Assembly: GCA_031267075.1 (NCBI GenBank)
Contig: JAIRZU010000040.1
Coordinates: forward strand, 1-39,038
DNA length: 39,038 nt
Origin: Holosporales bacterium
GTDB lineage: Bacteria > Pseudomonadota > Alphaproteobacteria > RUG11792
Direction: 5' to 3'
In this document: positions 24,029 to 33,528 of the stretch, piece by piece
Numbering within the stretch: the stretch's first letter is position 1
Layout: each line of letters opens with the position of its first letter
The notes under the pieces: model-generated
Told to the model about the DNA's origin: nothing
The model's database searches: none
Seen by the model: only the letters and a program-made list of their open reading frames with translations
Program-made: the position numbers and the translations under genes

Positions 24029-25291
24029 TCAAGTGGCGCATGCACCGCGTCGGCTTTTCGCTTTCCGACTAACATTGGGGGGATTCGCATTGTTCACGAC
24101 ATCGCTATCAATCGTAACTTCCTCAGCTTCTGTGTCATCCGGGATGCTGTACATGGTATCGAGTAGGAGGCCTTCAACAATCGATCTCAAGCCGCGCGCT
24201 CCTGTCTTTTTCTCGATTGCCTTCTTAGCTATAGCAACGGTTGCATCCTCTGTAAACCGGAGCCTAACACCATTCATATCTAGTAGGCTGGAGTACTGTT
24301 TGAGGACGGCATCTTTCGGCTCAGTCAGTACGCGCACGAGATCCTCCTCTCTAAGATCCTCCAGAGTCGCAACTACTGGTAGCCTCCCGATAAACTCAGG
24401 AATCATACCATACTTCAGCAGGTCTTCTGTTTCAACGCCCTTGAGCAGTTCGCCTGTTCCCTTATCCTCCGGCTTAAACACATCTGCCCCAAACCCAATG
24501 CTAGACTTCTGACTTCTCGTAGCGACTATCTTGTCTAGGCCGACGAAGGCTCCGCCGCATATGAACAGTATGTTAGTAGTGTCTATCTGCAGGAAGTCTT
24601 GCTGTGGGTGCTTGCGCCCTCCTTGGGGTGGTACAAACGCCACGGTTCCCTCTATGATCTTTAGTAATGCTTGCTGTACTCCCTCGCCAGACACATCCCT
24701 TGTAATCGAGGGATTTTCTGACTTACGCGTTATCTTGTCGACTTCGTCGATATACACCACTCCCCTCTGAGCCCTCTCAACATCATAGTCCGCGACCTGC
24801 AGTAGCTTCAGTATGATGTTCTCAACGTCCTCACCAACGTAGCCTGCCTCAGTCAGTGACGTAGCATCCGCTATCGTAAATGGAACATCCATGATCTTGG
24901 CGAGTGTCTTGGCTAGCAGTGTCTTGCCGGAGCCAGTTGGACCTATTAGCAGGACGTTGGACTTTGCTACCTCAACATCGGGGTATTCGGTCGACTGGCA
25001 GTTGATCATCTTATGGTGATTGTACACGGCCACTGATAGGATCTTCTTCGCACGCTCCTGACCGACAACGTACTCATTAAGCTTATCGACGATTTGTGAC
25101 GGTGTTGGGAACTCACCTCCACCAGCCTTCATATCCTCAGATGCTTCCTTTTTTATCACATCGGAGCAGAGTGCAATACACTCATCACATATAAATGATG
25201 TTACGCCCGCTATTAGCTTTTTCACCTCATCCTGAGACTTCCCACAGAATGAGCAGTACATCGGAGCATTCTTTTCTATATCTTCGTTCAT
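24029..25291 (-). CDS. clpX: ATP-dependent Clp protease ATP-binding subunit ClpX
   Basis: ClpX is the AAA+ unfoldase that feeds substrates to ClpP. The N-terminal zinc-binding domain has four cysteines (C13, C16, C35, C38). Walker A is GPTGSGKTLLAKTLA at about residue 117, Walker B and sensor regions follow (VVYIDEVDKITRKSEN), and the GYVGEDVE pore loop is present. The 420-residue length is normal. It is last in the conserved tig-clpP-clpX order on the minus strand. Its 3' end converges with the pseudopilin gene. Confidence 0.97.
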   Translation of the reverse strand: MNEDIEKNAPMYCSFCGKSQDEVKKLIAGVTSFICDECIALCSDVIKKEASEDMKAGGGEFPTPSQIVDKLNEYVVGQERAKKILSVAVYNHHKMINCQSTEYPDVEVAKSNVLLIGPTGSGKTLLAKTLAKIMDVPFTIADATSLTEAGYVGEDVENIILKLLQVADYDVERAQRGVVYIDEVDKITRKSENPSITRDVSGEGVQQALLKIIEGTVAFVPPQGGRKHPQQDFLQIDTTNILFICGGAFVGLDKIVATRSQKSSIGFGADVFKPEDKGTGELLKGVETEDLLKYGMIPEFIGRLPVVATLEDLREEDLVRVLTEPKDAVLKQYSSLLDMNGVRLRFTEDATVAIAKKAIEKKTGARGLRSIVEGLLLDTMYSIPDDTEAEEVTIDSDVVNNANPPNVSRKAKSRRGACAT

Positions 25292-25376
25292 CTATCCCAA
25301 GCACCTTTTCTTGTCCGTGCCACCTGTTCATTCTGACAGAAAGACCTAAAAAAATCGTTAAACAATAACATTTTTT

Positions 25377-25961
25377 TTATCGCGATCTCACAATACTATC
25401 GACGAGGCCAAAATCCACGGCCTCCTCAGCCGACATGAACTTATCTCTTTCCATAGCTTTCTCTATCACGTCCAAGCTCTGCTCTGTATTTTCAGCATAT
25501 ATCGCATTGAGGCGTCCACGCAATGCTAAGATTTCCCGTGCATGAATTTCTATATCCGTTGCCTGCCCCTGGGCCCCACCTGATGGCTGGTGAATCAGCA
25601 CCCTCGCATTTGGTAGTATATATCTCTTCCCGGCATTCCCAGAACAAAGAAGTAATGACCCCGCTGAGCAGGCCTGCCCAATACACAGTGTTGCAACATC
25701 ACACCGAACATATCGCATTGTATCGAGTATCGAGAGCGCTGCTGTAACGACTCCCCCAGGGGAGTTTATGTACATGTTGATATCCTTCTTGGGATCCTCC
25801 GCCTCAAGAAACAACAGCTGCGCACAGATGACGGTTGCCATCTCGTCGTATATCTGTCCGGTTAGGAATATGATACGCTCCTTCAGGAGCCTCGAATATA
25901 TATCGTACGTCCTCTCCCCTCGGCTCGTTTGCTCAACTACAATCGGAATTGAAAATGACAT
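25377..25961 (-). CDS. clpP: ATP-dependent Clp protease proteolytic subunit
   Basis: ClpP is the serine peptidase barrel of the ClpXP protease. The 194-residue protein has the catalytic Ser in GQACSAG (about residue 99), His in LIHQPSGGAQG (about 124) and Asp near AVDFGLVD. It opens with IPIVVEQTSRGERTYDIYSR, typical of the family. A spacer of ~85 bases containing an A/T-rich run separates it from clpX, so clpX may have its own promoter. Confidence 0.97.
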   Translation of the reverse strand: MSFSIPIVVEQTSRGERTYDIYSRLLKERIIFLTGQIYDEMATVICAQLLFLEAEDPKKDINMYINSPGGVVTAALSILDTMRYVRCDVATLCIGQACSAGSLLLCSGNAGKRYILPNARVLIHQPSGGAQGQATDIEIHAREILALRGRLNAIYAENTEQSLDVIEKAMERDKFMSAEEAVDFGLVDSIVRSR

Positions 25962-25984
25962 GACTACCTCCTAAGCTTTCATGA

Positions 25985-27280
25985 TTAATCTTCCAGAAGC
26001 TCACTGACAATCTTGTCAATTTCTTCCCTTGTTTTCCTTACCTCGGTCACGGTGGCAATCGACATTATGAACGATATCACTTTGTACTCGATTATCTCCG
26101 CTCTCTTGTAAGCTATTGCGCCCTCATTGTGAGTATAGTAATCTGCTACGTATTGCGCTGAGCGCGGGTTGCTATCCATCTCGTACTTGATAGCATCTTG
26201 AACCTCCCTATCTGTTGCTACGATGCCCTCCTTAGCGGCTATATTATTTAGGACATATCCAAGCAGCACCCTCTTTTTGATGACGTCTGCATACTCCTCC
26301 TTCAGCTCACTATCAGTCTTTTTTGCGTCGTCTCCTTCTGGCTCGGCTCTTATTTCTGCAATCACATTCCTTGCTTCGGCAGCCACAATCATAGATGGGA
26401 GCTCGAAGTCATACTGCTCGATGATAGCCTCGAGAATCTGATTTTTATGATACAGATACGCCGCCGATTCGATGCCATTCTCAAGCAGCTCTTTTACCAA
26501 TAGCTTAAAATCAGCAGCAGTCTCGATTCCGCATTCCTTCGCATACTCATCTTGAGACAAGCCAGGGAGCGCTTCATGGATCTCCTTAATCTGCATCTTA
26601 AACGTTACACTGCTATCAGATGGCGGTGTGAAGTCGATAGTGTCACCGACTGTCTTTCCAACAAATTCTAGTAGGTAGCTAGCCTCATCAGCTTCCTCAT
26701 CCGGTGGTATCATGGTACTGTTCTTGAAGCTGCGCTGCTTGTTCTTCACACCGTTGCTGTAGCAGGTAGCAAAGTAATCTACCATATCCAACTGCTTTGC
26801 CGCATACCCCTCACCAGCCTTCTTATGCGCTGGGCGCGCTTTCATCATCCTTGTAAATTCAGAGTCCACCACATCGTCACTAACATCCGGTACGATCTTT
26901 GTGATCTTGAAATCATATGGCTTGACATCAACTGCTGGAGCTTCCTCGATGAAGACTGTGATCTTAACGTCGCTGCCTGGTTTGTACGCATCATCGATAC
27001 GGTATGTCGGGCGAGTCGCTAGGGTTGCAACTTTGGACTCCTTCACAACATCATCACATGCCTTCGAAATCAGCGACTCGAGCACGGTCTGAATTATTTC
27101 GCCCTCAACATTGCTTCTTACTACTGCGAGAGGAACATGCCCCGGCCTGAAACCGTGCATTTTAAATGTGCGTGCCCTCTTCGTGACGGCTGATACGATG
27201 GCTTCCTCTATCTCATCTGCTGGGATCGTAACACTATACTCGCGGCTCATCCCGCCTTCTTTAACATTGTCTATCTTCAT
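25985..27280 (-). CDS. tig: Trigger factor
   Basis: Trigger factor is a ribosome-bound chaperone and prolyl isomerase. The 431-residue protein carries the ribosome-binding signature GFRPGHVPLAVV near residue 44, which corresponds to the family GFRxGKxP motif. A diverged FKBP-like middle domain lies around residues 150-245, and a helical C-terminal arm follows. It begins the tig-clpP-clpX cluster, 23 bases before clpP. Confidence 0.95.
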   Translation of the reverse strand: MKIDNVKEGGMSREYSVTIPADEIEEAIVSAVTKRARTFKMHGFRPGHVPLAVVRSNVEGEIIQTVLESLISKACDDVVKESKVATLATRPTYRIDDAYKPGSDVKITVFIEEAPAVDVKPYDFKITKIVPDVSDDVVDSEFTRMMKARPAHKKAGEGYAAKQLDMVDYFATCYSNGVKNKQRSFKNSTMIPPDEEADEASYLLEFVGKTVGDTIDFTPPSDSSVTFKMQIKEIHEALPGLSQDEYAKECGIETAADFKLLVKELLENGIESAAYLYHKNQILEAIIEQYDFELPSMIVAAEARNVIAEIRAEPEGDDAKKTDSELKEEYADVIKKRVLLGYVLNNIAAKEGIVATDREVQDAIKYEMDSNPRSAQYVADYYTHNEGAIAYKRAEIIEYKVISFIMSIATVTEVRKTREEIDKIVSELLED

Positions 27281-27458
27281 AGCATAGAACTCATTAGAAC
27301 TCGTACCACATGACTAACTGCCTCAGCCCTTACCGGTAGATGATAGCAGAAATGCTGCACACGATCAACCCTCGTTGGAATATATCGCACAGCATGCCAT
27401 GTGGCAATTTAGGGTATCAATAGCAAGCGTACCCCATCCGCAGCGTACATGCATCATG
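27281..27458. other. Spacer upstream of tig
   Basis: No gene, tRNA or clear hairpin is seen. It should hold the tig promoter on the minus strand, but no convincing -35/-10 pair was picked out. Confidence 0.3.
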
Positions 27459-27561
27459 TTTTTACGCCCATGTGCAAAAAACTTTCATCCGTTAACCTTT
27501 TAGCAACCCTTCCCATGCTAGCATACTTATAGAAATCTTTATCCTCAAGGGGAGGAAACAC
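27459..27561 (+). promoter_or_regulatory. Shared leader of the AG-tract family, degenerate CtrA-like box
   Basis: This is closely similar to 1-107, including TTTTTACGCCCATG, the TACTTATAGAA block and the GGGGAGG ribosome binding site. The box is TTAA-N7-GCAA (27492-27506), so the second half-site has two changes from the site seen in the other two leaders. Confidence 0.6.
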
Positions 27562-28506
27562 ATGAAAAGCAAACTTGTAACATCAACACTCATACTAGGA
27601 CTAATAGCCTGTGAGGCCTGGAGTTCTAGAGAGAGAGAGGTTAAGAGTCCTTTAGTTGAGAGAGCAGTACCTCAGGTAGGTACGGTGTTTGGAAGGCTGG
27701 AGGCACTCCATGAAGAACTAACCGATACAGAACAACGCATAACGAAGGCAGTGAATGAGCGTGTAGATGTTACGGCTCAGGCACTCACTGCTCGCCTAAA
27801 CATATTGCAAGCTGCAACCCTTATCCTGCCCTGCATAGAATGGCTATCAACAAATAACCCAATTCCCTACGAGTGGCGAGAGACGATAGCAGAAATTATG
27901 CAGAGGGATATTGCAAAACAGGAAGGTGTGGTAGGTCTGTTGAGAGCGAGAGAGTGCTGGACTAGGGTTGATAAAAGCGACACTACCACCCCTCTGAAGG
28001 TTGAAAACACGCATACCATGATGAGGGGAATTACAGATACGGGGAAACTTATTACGGTGTGGGCCTGGACAACACTGAGTGGTGGTATGATGGCAGCATA
28101 CATAGAGTTTAGCGAAACCTCTTCAGATTCCTTCTTTGCCGGCGGCAATCCATCATACGCTACTGAAGATCAGCTTGAATTTACGCGTAACTATATCCTG
28201 CAGAAGATGAGAGAAGGATGTACTATCACAGAGCTAATTCTAGCCACGTCCGCCTTGCCTGGCTGGCTCACCACCCAGTCAGTTCCCACTCGGATTCAGA
28301 ATCTCAAGCATCCTCCAAGCAACGTGCCTGAACTAGAATGGAGCACTACTGTGGGTTTCACATCGTGTCTTGACTACAGTATAGAGAAGATTCTAGCGAG
28401 AGACTTTTTCAGCAACAACTCTACCACCCTCATCCAATACCACAATCCAGACGCTACCGACTTTTGGTATGATGTGCCAGCCACCGCTATCCATTACGGT
28501 AGCTAA
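27562..28506 (+). CDS. Exported family protein, phase-ON at an (AG)6 tract
   Basis: This is the in-frame member of the family. MKSKLVTSTLILGLIACEAW is followed by SSREREVKSPLVERAVPQVG, the same junction as in the other two members, but the tract has six AG units so signal and body are joined. The protein has 314 residues. After the junction comes a coiled-coil-like stretch (RLEALHEELTDTEQRITKAV), then a body only weakly like the other two. The signal contains Leu-Ile-Ala-Cys, close to a lipobox, so lipidation at Cys17 cannot be excluded. One AG gained or lost would end translation early. Function unknown. Confidence 0.82.
   Translation: MKSKLVTSTLILGLIACEAWSSREREVKSPLVERAVPQVGTVFGRLEALHEELTDTEQRITKAVNERVDVTAQALTARLNILQAATLILPCIEWLSTNNPIPYEWRETIAEIMQRDIAKQEGVVGLLRARECWTRVDKSDTTTPLKVENTHTMMRGITDTGKLITVWAWTTLSGGMMAAYIEFSETSSDSFFAGGNPSYATEDQLEFTRNYILQKMREGCTITELILATSALPGWLTTQSVPTRIQNLKHPPSNVPELEWSTTVGFTSCLDYSIEKILARDFFSNNSTTLIQYHNPDATDFWYDVPATAIHYGS
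27628..27639 (+). repeat. (AG)6 dinucleotide tract, in-frame state
   Basis: Six AG units at the same position as the (AG)7 tracts at 191-204 and 20460-20473. The signal peptide and body are in one frame here. Confidence 0.9.
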
Positions 28507-28652
28507 CTCTTATCCAGGACTGACTCATACCCAAGGATCGTTCCTGTGTGGAAACTGATTACAGAGCCCACTGTGAGAATGGTGGATTGGGGAGTATAAT
28601 GGAGGGAGCAGGGATTCTGGCGTGGCTGAGAGGAGTCGCTTTGAGGTTTTGA

Positions 28653-30737
28653 ATGAGTACCGAATTAGCGATATTAGATGACATCGGGACTATAGCAACT
28701 GGCTACCTGCAGCAGCGTTTAAAATTGTTTAGGAAGCTCTGTGGGAATAGGATCATCGATATCCTCCTACACATGCCGTCCTACGCCGTTGAGCAGATAT
28801 ATACCGAGCAGCTCTCGAAGGAGCACGTTGAGAAGCTGGTCACGACCAAGGTTACAATAACATATGTTGGCGTTAACCAGCGCAGCTCAACTAGCCCGGC
28901 GACCATCTACGGGACATGCGGGAAGGCAGTTGTCGAGATTCTGCTCTTTAACTACAAGAAGAAGTTCGCACAAAAGGTGTATGTTGTGGGGAGGGAGGCG
29001 TACATCAGCGGTAAGCTCGGCACCAACCTTTCCGGGGAATTCCAGTTTGTGAATCCGCAGAAATTGGTAAGCGCCTCTGTGGTGGCATTTAGGAATTGCA
29101 TCTTGAATGTGTATCCTCTCACGACTGGGCTATCGCAATTCCCAGTTAGCATCGCAGTGAAAAACGCAATCAAGGTTGCGGAGAAAGCCAGCATTAGTGA
29201 GTGGCTCCCAGATACCATAATCGTGCCTAACGAATTACCACCGTTTCTAGAATCGCTAATCGCCATACATACCCCCAAGTCACTTACTGAGCGCCAGCTG
29301 AACACCCCTGCTCGCCGCCGATTGTGTTTCGATGAGCTCCTAGCGGAGCAGCTCACCTTGAGGCTCTGCAGTGGTAAAACTAAGTCTGGTAACATCATCA
29401 AGAATGATGGGCGGTTGGTATCCCGTCTACTAGAGACCCTTCCTTTTGCATTGACGCAATCCCAGGAGAAGGCGATAGGAGAGATACTTAGAGATCTTGG
29501 AAGTGGGAAGCCGATGACGAGATTACTGCAGGGAGATGTCGGTTCAGGCAAGACGATAGTCTCTATCATCACCGTGCTTCACCTGATTGAAAGTGGATAC
29601 CAGTGCGCGGTACTGGCTCCAACCGAAGTCCTGGCATATCAGCATTATTCCACCTTCGCATCGTACCTCACTGCGCTCGGGATACATGTTGAAATCCTGA
29701 CTGCAAATGAGAAGGGTAAGAGACGTCGAGAGATCCTATTTGGTGTCGCCTCTGGATCGGTCAATGTGATAATCGGAACTCACGCGATAATCTCGGATGG
29801 GGTGGAGTTCCACAACCTCGGGCTTGTTGTAATAGATGAGCAGCACAGGTTCGGCGTCAACCAGAGGCTCCGCCTGATAACAAAAGGAAACTCTCCTCAC
29901 ATCCTAAGCATGACGGCAACTCCAATTCCACGAACAATCATCATGTCTATGTACGGCGATATCGCCGTCTCTGCAATCACAGAAAAACCAGCTGGCCGCA
30001 GCGAGATCATAACGAAGATCATCCCCATCAGTAGGGCGTTGACCGTTGTTGAATCCATCAGGCGAGCAACGGAAAGCGGCCAGAAGGTCTACTGGGTATG
30101 CCCATTGATAGAGGAAAATGAGAAGCTCCAGTACATGTGCGTTATGAACAGATTCGAGGCGCTCAAGGCATCTCTTGGTGACGGCGTCGAGATGCTACAC
30201 GGCAAACAGAAAGCATCTGAAAAGCAGGCCATATTCGAGAGGTTTAAGGAGGGAGACTGCAACCTACTCGTATCGACAACCGTGATAGAGGTCGGGGTAG
30301 ATGTACCTAGTGCCACCGTCATCATAGTGGAGAATGCTGAGAAATTCGGATTGGCGCAGCTGCATCAGCTTCGTGGTAGAGTTGGAAGGGGGAACGTTCA
30401 GTCGTACTGCATACTGTTGTATGACCCGAGATTATCTGAGGTAGCTAGGAAGCGCCTGACTACCATACGAGAGAGTAGCGATGGCTTCTACATAGCCGAG
30501 CAGGATCTCCTTCTTAGAGGAGGAGGAGAGATCTTCGGTACCAAGCAAAGCGGGCAGAAATCATACAGAACTTTCGATATGTACGATCCAGCGAACCAGG
30601 CAATCATACTTGATCTTCTGAAGCAGGCTTCAGCACTCGCGACTGATATAGTAGATTCCGGTGATGTTGGCAAGTACGATATGCTCCTGAGGATCCTCGT
30701 TCCAACGAACTACGAGAATCTGAAATCATCGTTCTGA
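28653..30737 (+). CDS. recG: ATP-dependent DNA helicase RecG
   Basis: RecG is a double-stranded DNA translocase that remodels stalled replication forks and Holliday junctions. The 694-residue protein has an N-terminal wedge/OB region, Walker A LLQGDVGSGKT (about residue 296), DEQH box (VVIDEQHRFGVNQR, about 395), the SMTATPIPRT motif, and the C-terminal motifs STTVIEVGVDVP and QLHQLRGRVGRG. All helicase motifs are intact. It stands alone between the family gene at 27562 and the convergent gene ending at 30816. Confidence 0.96.
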   Translation: MSTELAILDDIGTIATGYLQQRLKLFRKLCGNRIIDILLHMPSYAVEQIYTEQLSKEHVEKLVTTKVTITYVGVNQRSSTSPATIYGTCGKAVVEILLFNYKKKFAQKVYVVGREAYISGKLGTNLSGEFQFVNPQKLVSASVVAFRNCILNVYPLTTGLSQFPVSIAVKNAIKVAEKASISEWLPDTIIVPNELPPFLESLIAIHTPKSLTERQLNTPARRRLCFDELLAEQLTLRLCSGKTKSGNIIKNDGRLVSRLLETLPFALTQSQEKAIGEILRDLGSGKPMTRLLQGDVGSGKTIVSIITVLHLIESGYQCAVLAPTEVLAYQHYSTFASYLTALGIHVEILTANEKGKRRREILFGVASGSVNVIIGTHAIISDGVEFHNLGLVVIDEQHRFGVNQRLRLITKGNSPHILSMTATPIPRTIIMSMYGDIAVSAITEKPAGRSEIITKIIPISRALTVVESIRRATESGQKVYWVCPLIEENEKLQYMCVMNRFEALKASLGDGVEMLHGKQKASEKQAIFERFKEGDCNLLVSTTVIEVGVDVPSATVIIVENAEKFGLAQLHQLRGRVGRGNVQSYCILLYDPRLSEVARKRLTTIRESSDGFYIAEQDLLLRGGGEIFGTKQSGQKSYRTFDMYDPANQAIILDLLKQASALATDIVDSGDVGKYDMLLRILVPTNYENLKSSF

Positions 30738-30815
30738 GATGGGCTGAGCTGTGGCTGTCCTACTCAACCCTCGTGGCGCATCCCTCTTGGGTGCATGGTG
30801 TCTCGCTGGTTTGCA

Positions 30816-33347
30816 TTACGCGTTACTGTGTCTTAATGCCCTCTCGTTGGCCTGAGCCAGGGTCTCTATTAGAGCCTCCATGATCGCGCCCTGCTGAGTT
30901 CCTCCTACAAACATGTTATTCACACTACGCCTCGCTTCTTCTATGACTCTCCCGAGATGCCTGATGCTCTCCTCTACGTCAGTGTCTGGTATCGCGATGT
31001 TAACGTTTACCAAAACTCTGCTGTGCCCGCTCTGAGTCTGCACTGTGGTTCCGCGGACGCATGTCGTACACTCCTGTGCACTCCGCGTCGCCGCCTCTAC
31101 CTTTAAGGCGATGAGGTCTCTCCCGCCCCTTGGATCATTGATGAGCTGCTGCATTATTGCAGCCATATCCACCTCATGGGGTGTGGTGCCAGCTTCGGTT
31201 CTGGCTTCGCCTGTATTGTGGATCAGGTTCGCAATCTGAGTCAGTGCATCGCGCTCTTTTCCAGCTGGATTCCGTGCTGCTACTCTGACTGCCCCTTCGA
31301 CCACGCTAGCCGCGGCTCCGGAGCTTCGTGTGGCTGCTGCTCCTGGCCGGTTAGCTGCCATTGTCCGGTCGACGATGGTTTCCTTGCCTCCGTCACCTAT
31401 GATTATTAGGTGAGCTATAGCGTCCTCCTCAGCCGTAGACGTTCCGAGCATCCGTTTTAGGCGGGTTCGTGTATCCCCATTCATCCTGATCCTGTCGTAG
31501 ATGCCGCTCGCGCTGTCTTCGGTTCGGCTGTCCATGTCTGAGTGTTCTCCGATGTATGTGTCAGTGGCGGCTCTGGTGGCTCTTCTCAGCCCTGCTCCCC
31601 AGGCTCCACAGCAGCAGTGTTCTTCGGGCACCCCGGTGAGCTTGACCTCCATATCTTCCAGCTCGCCCTGTAGCCCTGACATCGGGATTCCCCTCGCCCC
31701 TGCGGCTGCTAGCATCGCTCCCAGCCCCTCACCTATGAAGCAGTCTACGACGGAGCAGAGCAGTAGCGCCGGCCCTTGTCTCGCCCTCACTAGCTGTGCT
31801 CTTCCGGCTAGCTCGTTCTCGATTCGCTCTAATAGCATTAGCGCTGTTATGGCATGTATCCTTCCGGCTGCACCGATTGCTGCCGTCACATCGACTATGT
31901 CGTGGTGGTGGGCTTGAATTACCTTCTGCCTCATCTGTGCGAGTGTGTTGATCACCGCGAGTGTCCGGGCATCGAGGTGCAGAGGCGTCGGATCGACGGT
32001 GCTGGGCCTTGGCCCCGGCCTGATCCCTTGGTTCATGAGCCGTTCAATTCTATCTGATGCGTCGGGGCTCGGTCCCTGCGCTGGTTCAGTCGGGGGTGGG
32101 TCGCCTCGGGGGGACTCTTCCGTGGGAGTTCGATGCTGCCTTCTCCGTTTTCGGTGTTCCCTAGGTGCGGGTGGGTTGACTCGAATACCTGGTTCCTGTC
32201 CAGGTGTGTCTATTGCCGTTCCCGCGTCCAGAGCTTCGCTGTCTGTTGGCTCGTGTTCGCTCCGCCTCTCATGACGTACTTCTGACGCATGTGCGCTGTC
32301 GCCGTCGATGTCCGTGCTGCTGCCCTCATTCTTGGGTTCCCTGTCCCCCGTCAGTATTGACGGTCCTGTGCGGTTGAGTCTTTCGGCGCTCGGCGACGCA
32401 TGGGGTATTGGCGTTTGGCTACGTGGTCTCCTCTTGGCCGCTTCCGTCGGTTGTGGCTTTCGCGGTGGGGTATCTTTTGCTCTTATCGTTATGGTCTTGT
32501 CCTTGCTGATTCTCATTTCCACGCTCACGCCATTGGCCTTCATCGCGAAGATCGCGCTCTTGTCCCGACTCACTTCTATCCGTATGGGGTGCTCCTCTCC
32601 GCTGTCGCTTGGACTGGTGCCGCTAACACTGTCTGTTGAGTTGCTAGTTGTGGTGTTCGGACTCTCGTTCCGCTCCGGCCTGCCTTGGGATTCGGCCCTC
32701 TGTGTTCTAGTTTCCCTCGCTGGTGGAGGTACCGGCCTCTCGGCTGGGGGTTCGCTTGTGCTCGGGTTTGTTCTCCGTCTCTTGCGACGTGGTGGTTTCT
32801 CACTGCTGTCCATCCCGGCATCCGGGCTGGCCGCCCTCGCTGGTGGAGGTTCCGGCTTCTCGGCTGGGGGTTCGCTTGTGCTCGGGTTAGTTCTCCGCCT
32901 CTTGCGATGCTTTGGTTCCCTAGTAGTTGGGCTCTCGCTGTCCGGGCTGGCCCTCAGTGTTGGTGGAGGTTCCGGCCTTTCGGCTGGGGGTTCGCTTGTG
33001 CTCGGGTTTGTTTCTCGTCTCCTGCGATGTGGTGGTTTCTCGCCGCTGTCCATCCCGGCATCTGGGCTGGCTGCCCTCAGTGTTGGTGGAGGTTCTGGCC
33101 TTTCGGCTGGGGCGCTTTCGTTATCTTCGGTCGCATCGTTGTTCGGATTTTCGCCTGCTGTCATTATGTACAGTATCTCTCCGCTGCTACTCCCGGGGGT
33201 CAGATCACTGCTGCTCGAATCTCGGACGGACCTTATATGGTCTGGCTCCACATCATGTCCTCCACACAAGGCGGGTTCAATGAGTCCGAGCCATACTACT
33301 CCAGCGCCTATTAATAATCTGTTTAGTCGTGTTCCTATACTTGTCAA
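30816..33347 (-). CDS. Large exported protein with basic, Pro-rich 40-residue repeats
   Basis: An 843-residue protein with a signal peptide (LLIGAGVVWLGLIEPALCGG). Residues ~80-215 hold about 3.5 repeats of 40 residues (120-bp period), each with a Pro-rich part (PPAERPEPPP), an acidic part (SPDAGMDS) and a basic cluster (HRKRRRTNPSTSEPP or PPRRKRRRTNP). Another basic cluster (HRKRRRQHR) lies further on. Residues ~450-843 form a globular, largely helical domain with no recognised family. The basic clusters look like eukaryotic nuclear localisation signals, but they could equally bind nucleic acid or acidic partners. A CtrA-like box lies 48-62 bases upstream. A secreted effector is inferred, not shown. 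Confidence 0.85.
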   Translation of the reverse strand: MTSIGTRLNRLLIGAGVVWLGLIEPALCGGHDVEPDHIRSVRDSSSSDLTPGSSSGEILYIMTAGENPNNDATEDNESAPAERPEPPPTLRAASPDAGMDSGEKPPHRRRRETNPSTSEPPAERPEPPPTLRASPDSESPTTREPKHRKRRRTNPSTSEPPAEKPEPPPARAASPDAGMDSSEKPPRRKRRRTNPSTSEPPAERPVPPPARETRTQRAESQGRPERNESPNTTTSNSTDSVSGTSPSDSGEEHPIRIEVSRDKSAIFAMKANGVSVEMRISKDKTITIRAKDTPPRKPQPTEAAKRRPRSQTPIPHASPSAERLNRTGPSILTGDREPKNEGSSTDIDGDSAHASEVRHERRSEHEPTDSEALDAGTAIDTPGQEPGIRVNPPAPREHRKRRRQHRTPTEESPRGDPPPTEPAQGPSPDASDRIERLMNQGIRPGPRPSTVDPTPLHLDARTLAVINTLAQMRQKVIQAHHHDIVDVTAAIGAAGRIHAITALMLLERIENELAGRAQLVRARQGPALLLCSVVDCFIGEGLGAMLAAAGARGIPMSGLQGELEDMEVKLTGVPEEHCCCGAWGAGLRRATRAATDTYIGEHSDMDSRTEDSASGIYDRIRMNGDTRTRLKRMLGTSTAEEDAIAHLIIIGDGGKETIVDRTMAANRPGAAATRSSGAAASVVEGAVRVAARNPAGKERDALTQIANLIHNTGEARTEAGTTPHEVDMAAIMQQLINDPRGGRDLIALKVEAATRSAQECTTCVRGTTVQTQSGHSRVLVNVNIAIPDTDVEESIRHLGRVIEEARRSVNNMFVGGTQQGAIMEALIETLAQANERALRHSNA
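32716..33110 (-). repeat. Tandem 120-bp coding repeats
   Basis: A near-identical segment (reading CGGCTGGGGGTTCGCTTGTG on the plus strand) recurs at exactly 120-base spacing at about 32741, 32861 and 32981. A partial fourth unit follows near 33104, offset by three bases. The unit is a multiple of three, so copy number can change without a frameshift. Confidence 0.9.
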
Positions 33348-33394
33348 AGCCTCTTCGAAACAACGTCTCTTAAATATAGACTAAATAAAAAGAG

Positions 33395-33409
33395 TTAAAA
33401 AAGAGTTAA
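33395..33409. promoter_or_regulatory. CtrA-like box upstream of the 33347 gene
   Basis: TTAA-N7-TTAA followed by C, 48 bases before the start of the minus-strand exported repeat protein. A near-match, TTAA-N7-CTAA, lies at 33370-33384. CtrA binding is inferred from the consensus. Confidence 0.5.
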
Positions 33410-33528
33410 CAAAAAGATATTAATAGCAATGGCGTCTTATTTTTACATAATCTTGGAAGAGCGCCATGCAGGCCAGATTCTTCGTATAACAAAGGCTCTT
33501 GCTTATGAAGTAGGGTACCTGGAAAAGG

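Noticed and set aside
25341..25370. CtrA-like site in the clpX-clpP spacer
   Set aside because: Only one perfect TTAA half is present and the other half is off by sequence or spacing, so it is no better than chance in an A-rich spacer.
32308..33384. Plus-strand hydrophobic open frame of 358 codons
   Set aside because: It is the complement of the repeat-rich part of the minus-strand exported gene, which has a signal peptide and a plausible start; Leu/Ser/Gly repeats mirror the Pro/Glu/Arg repeats.
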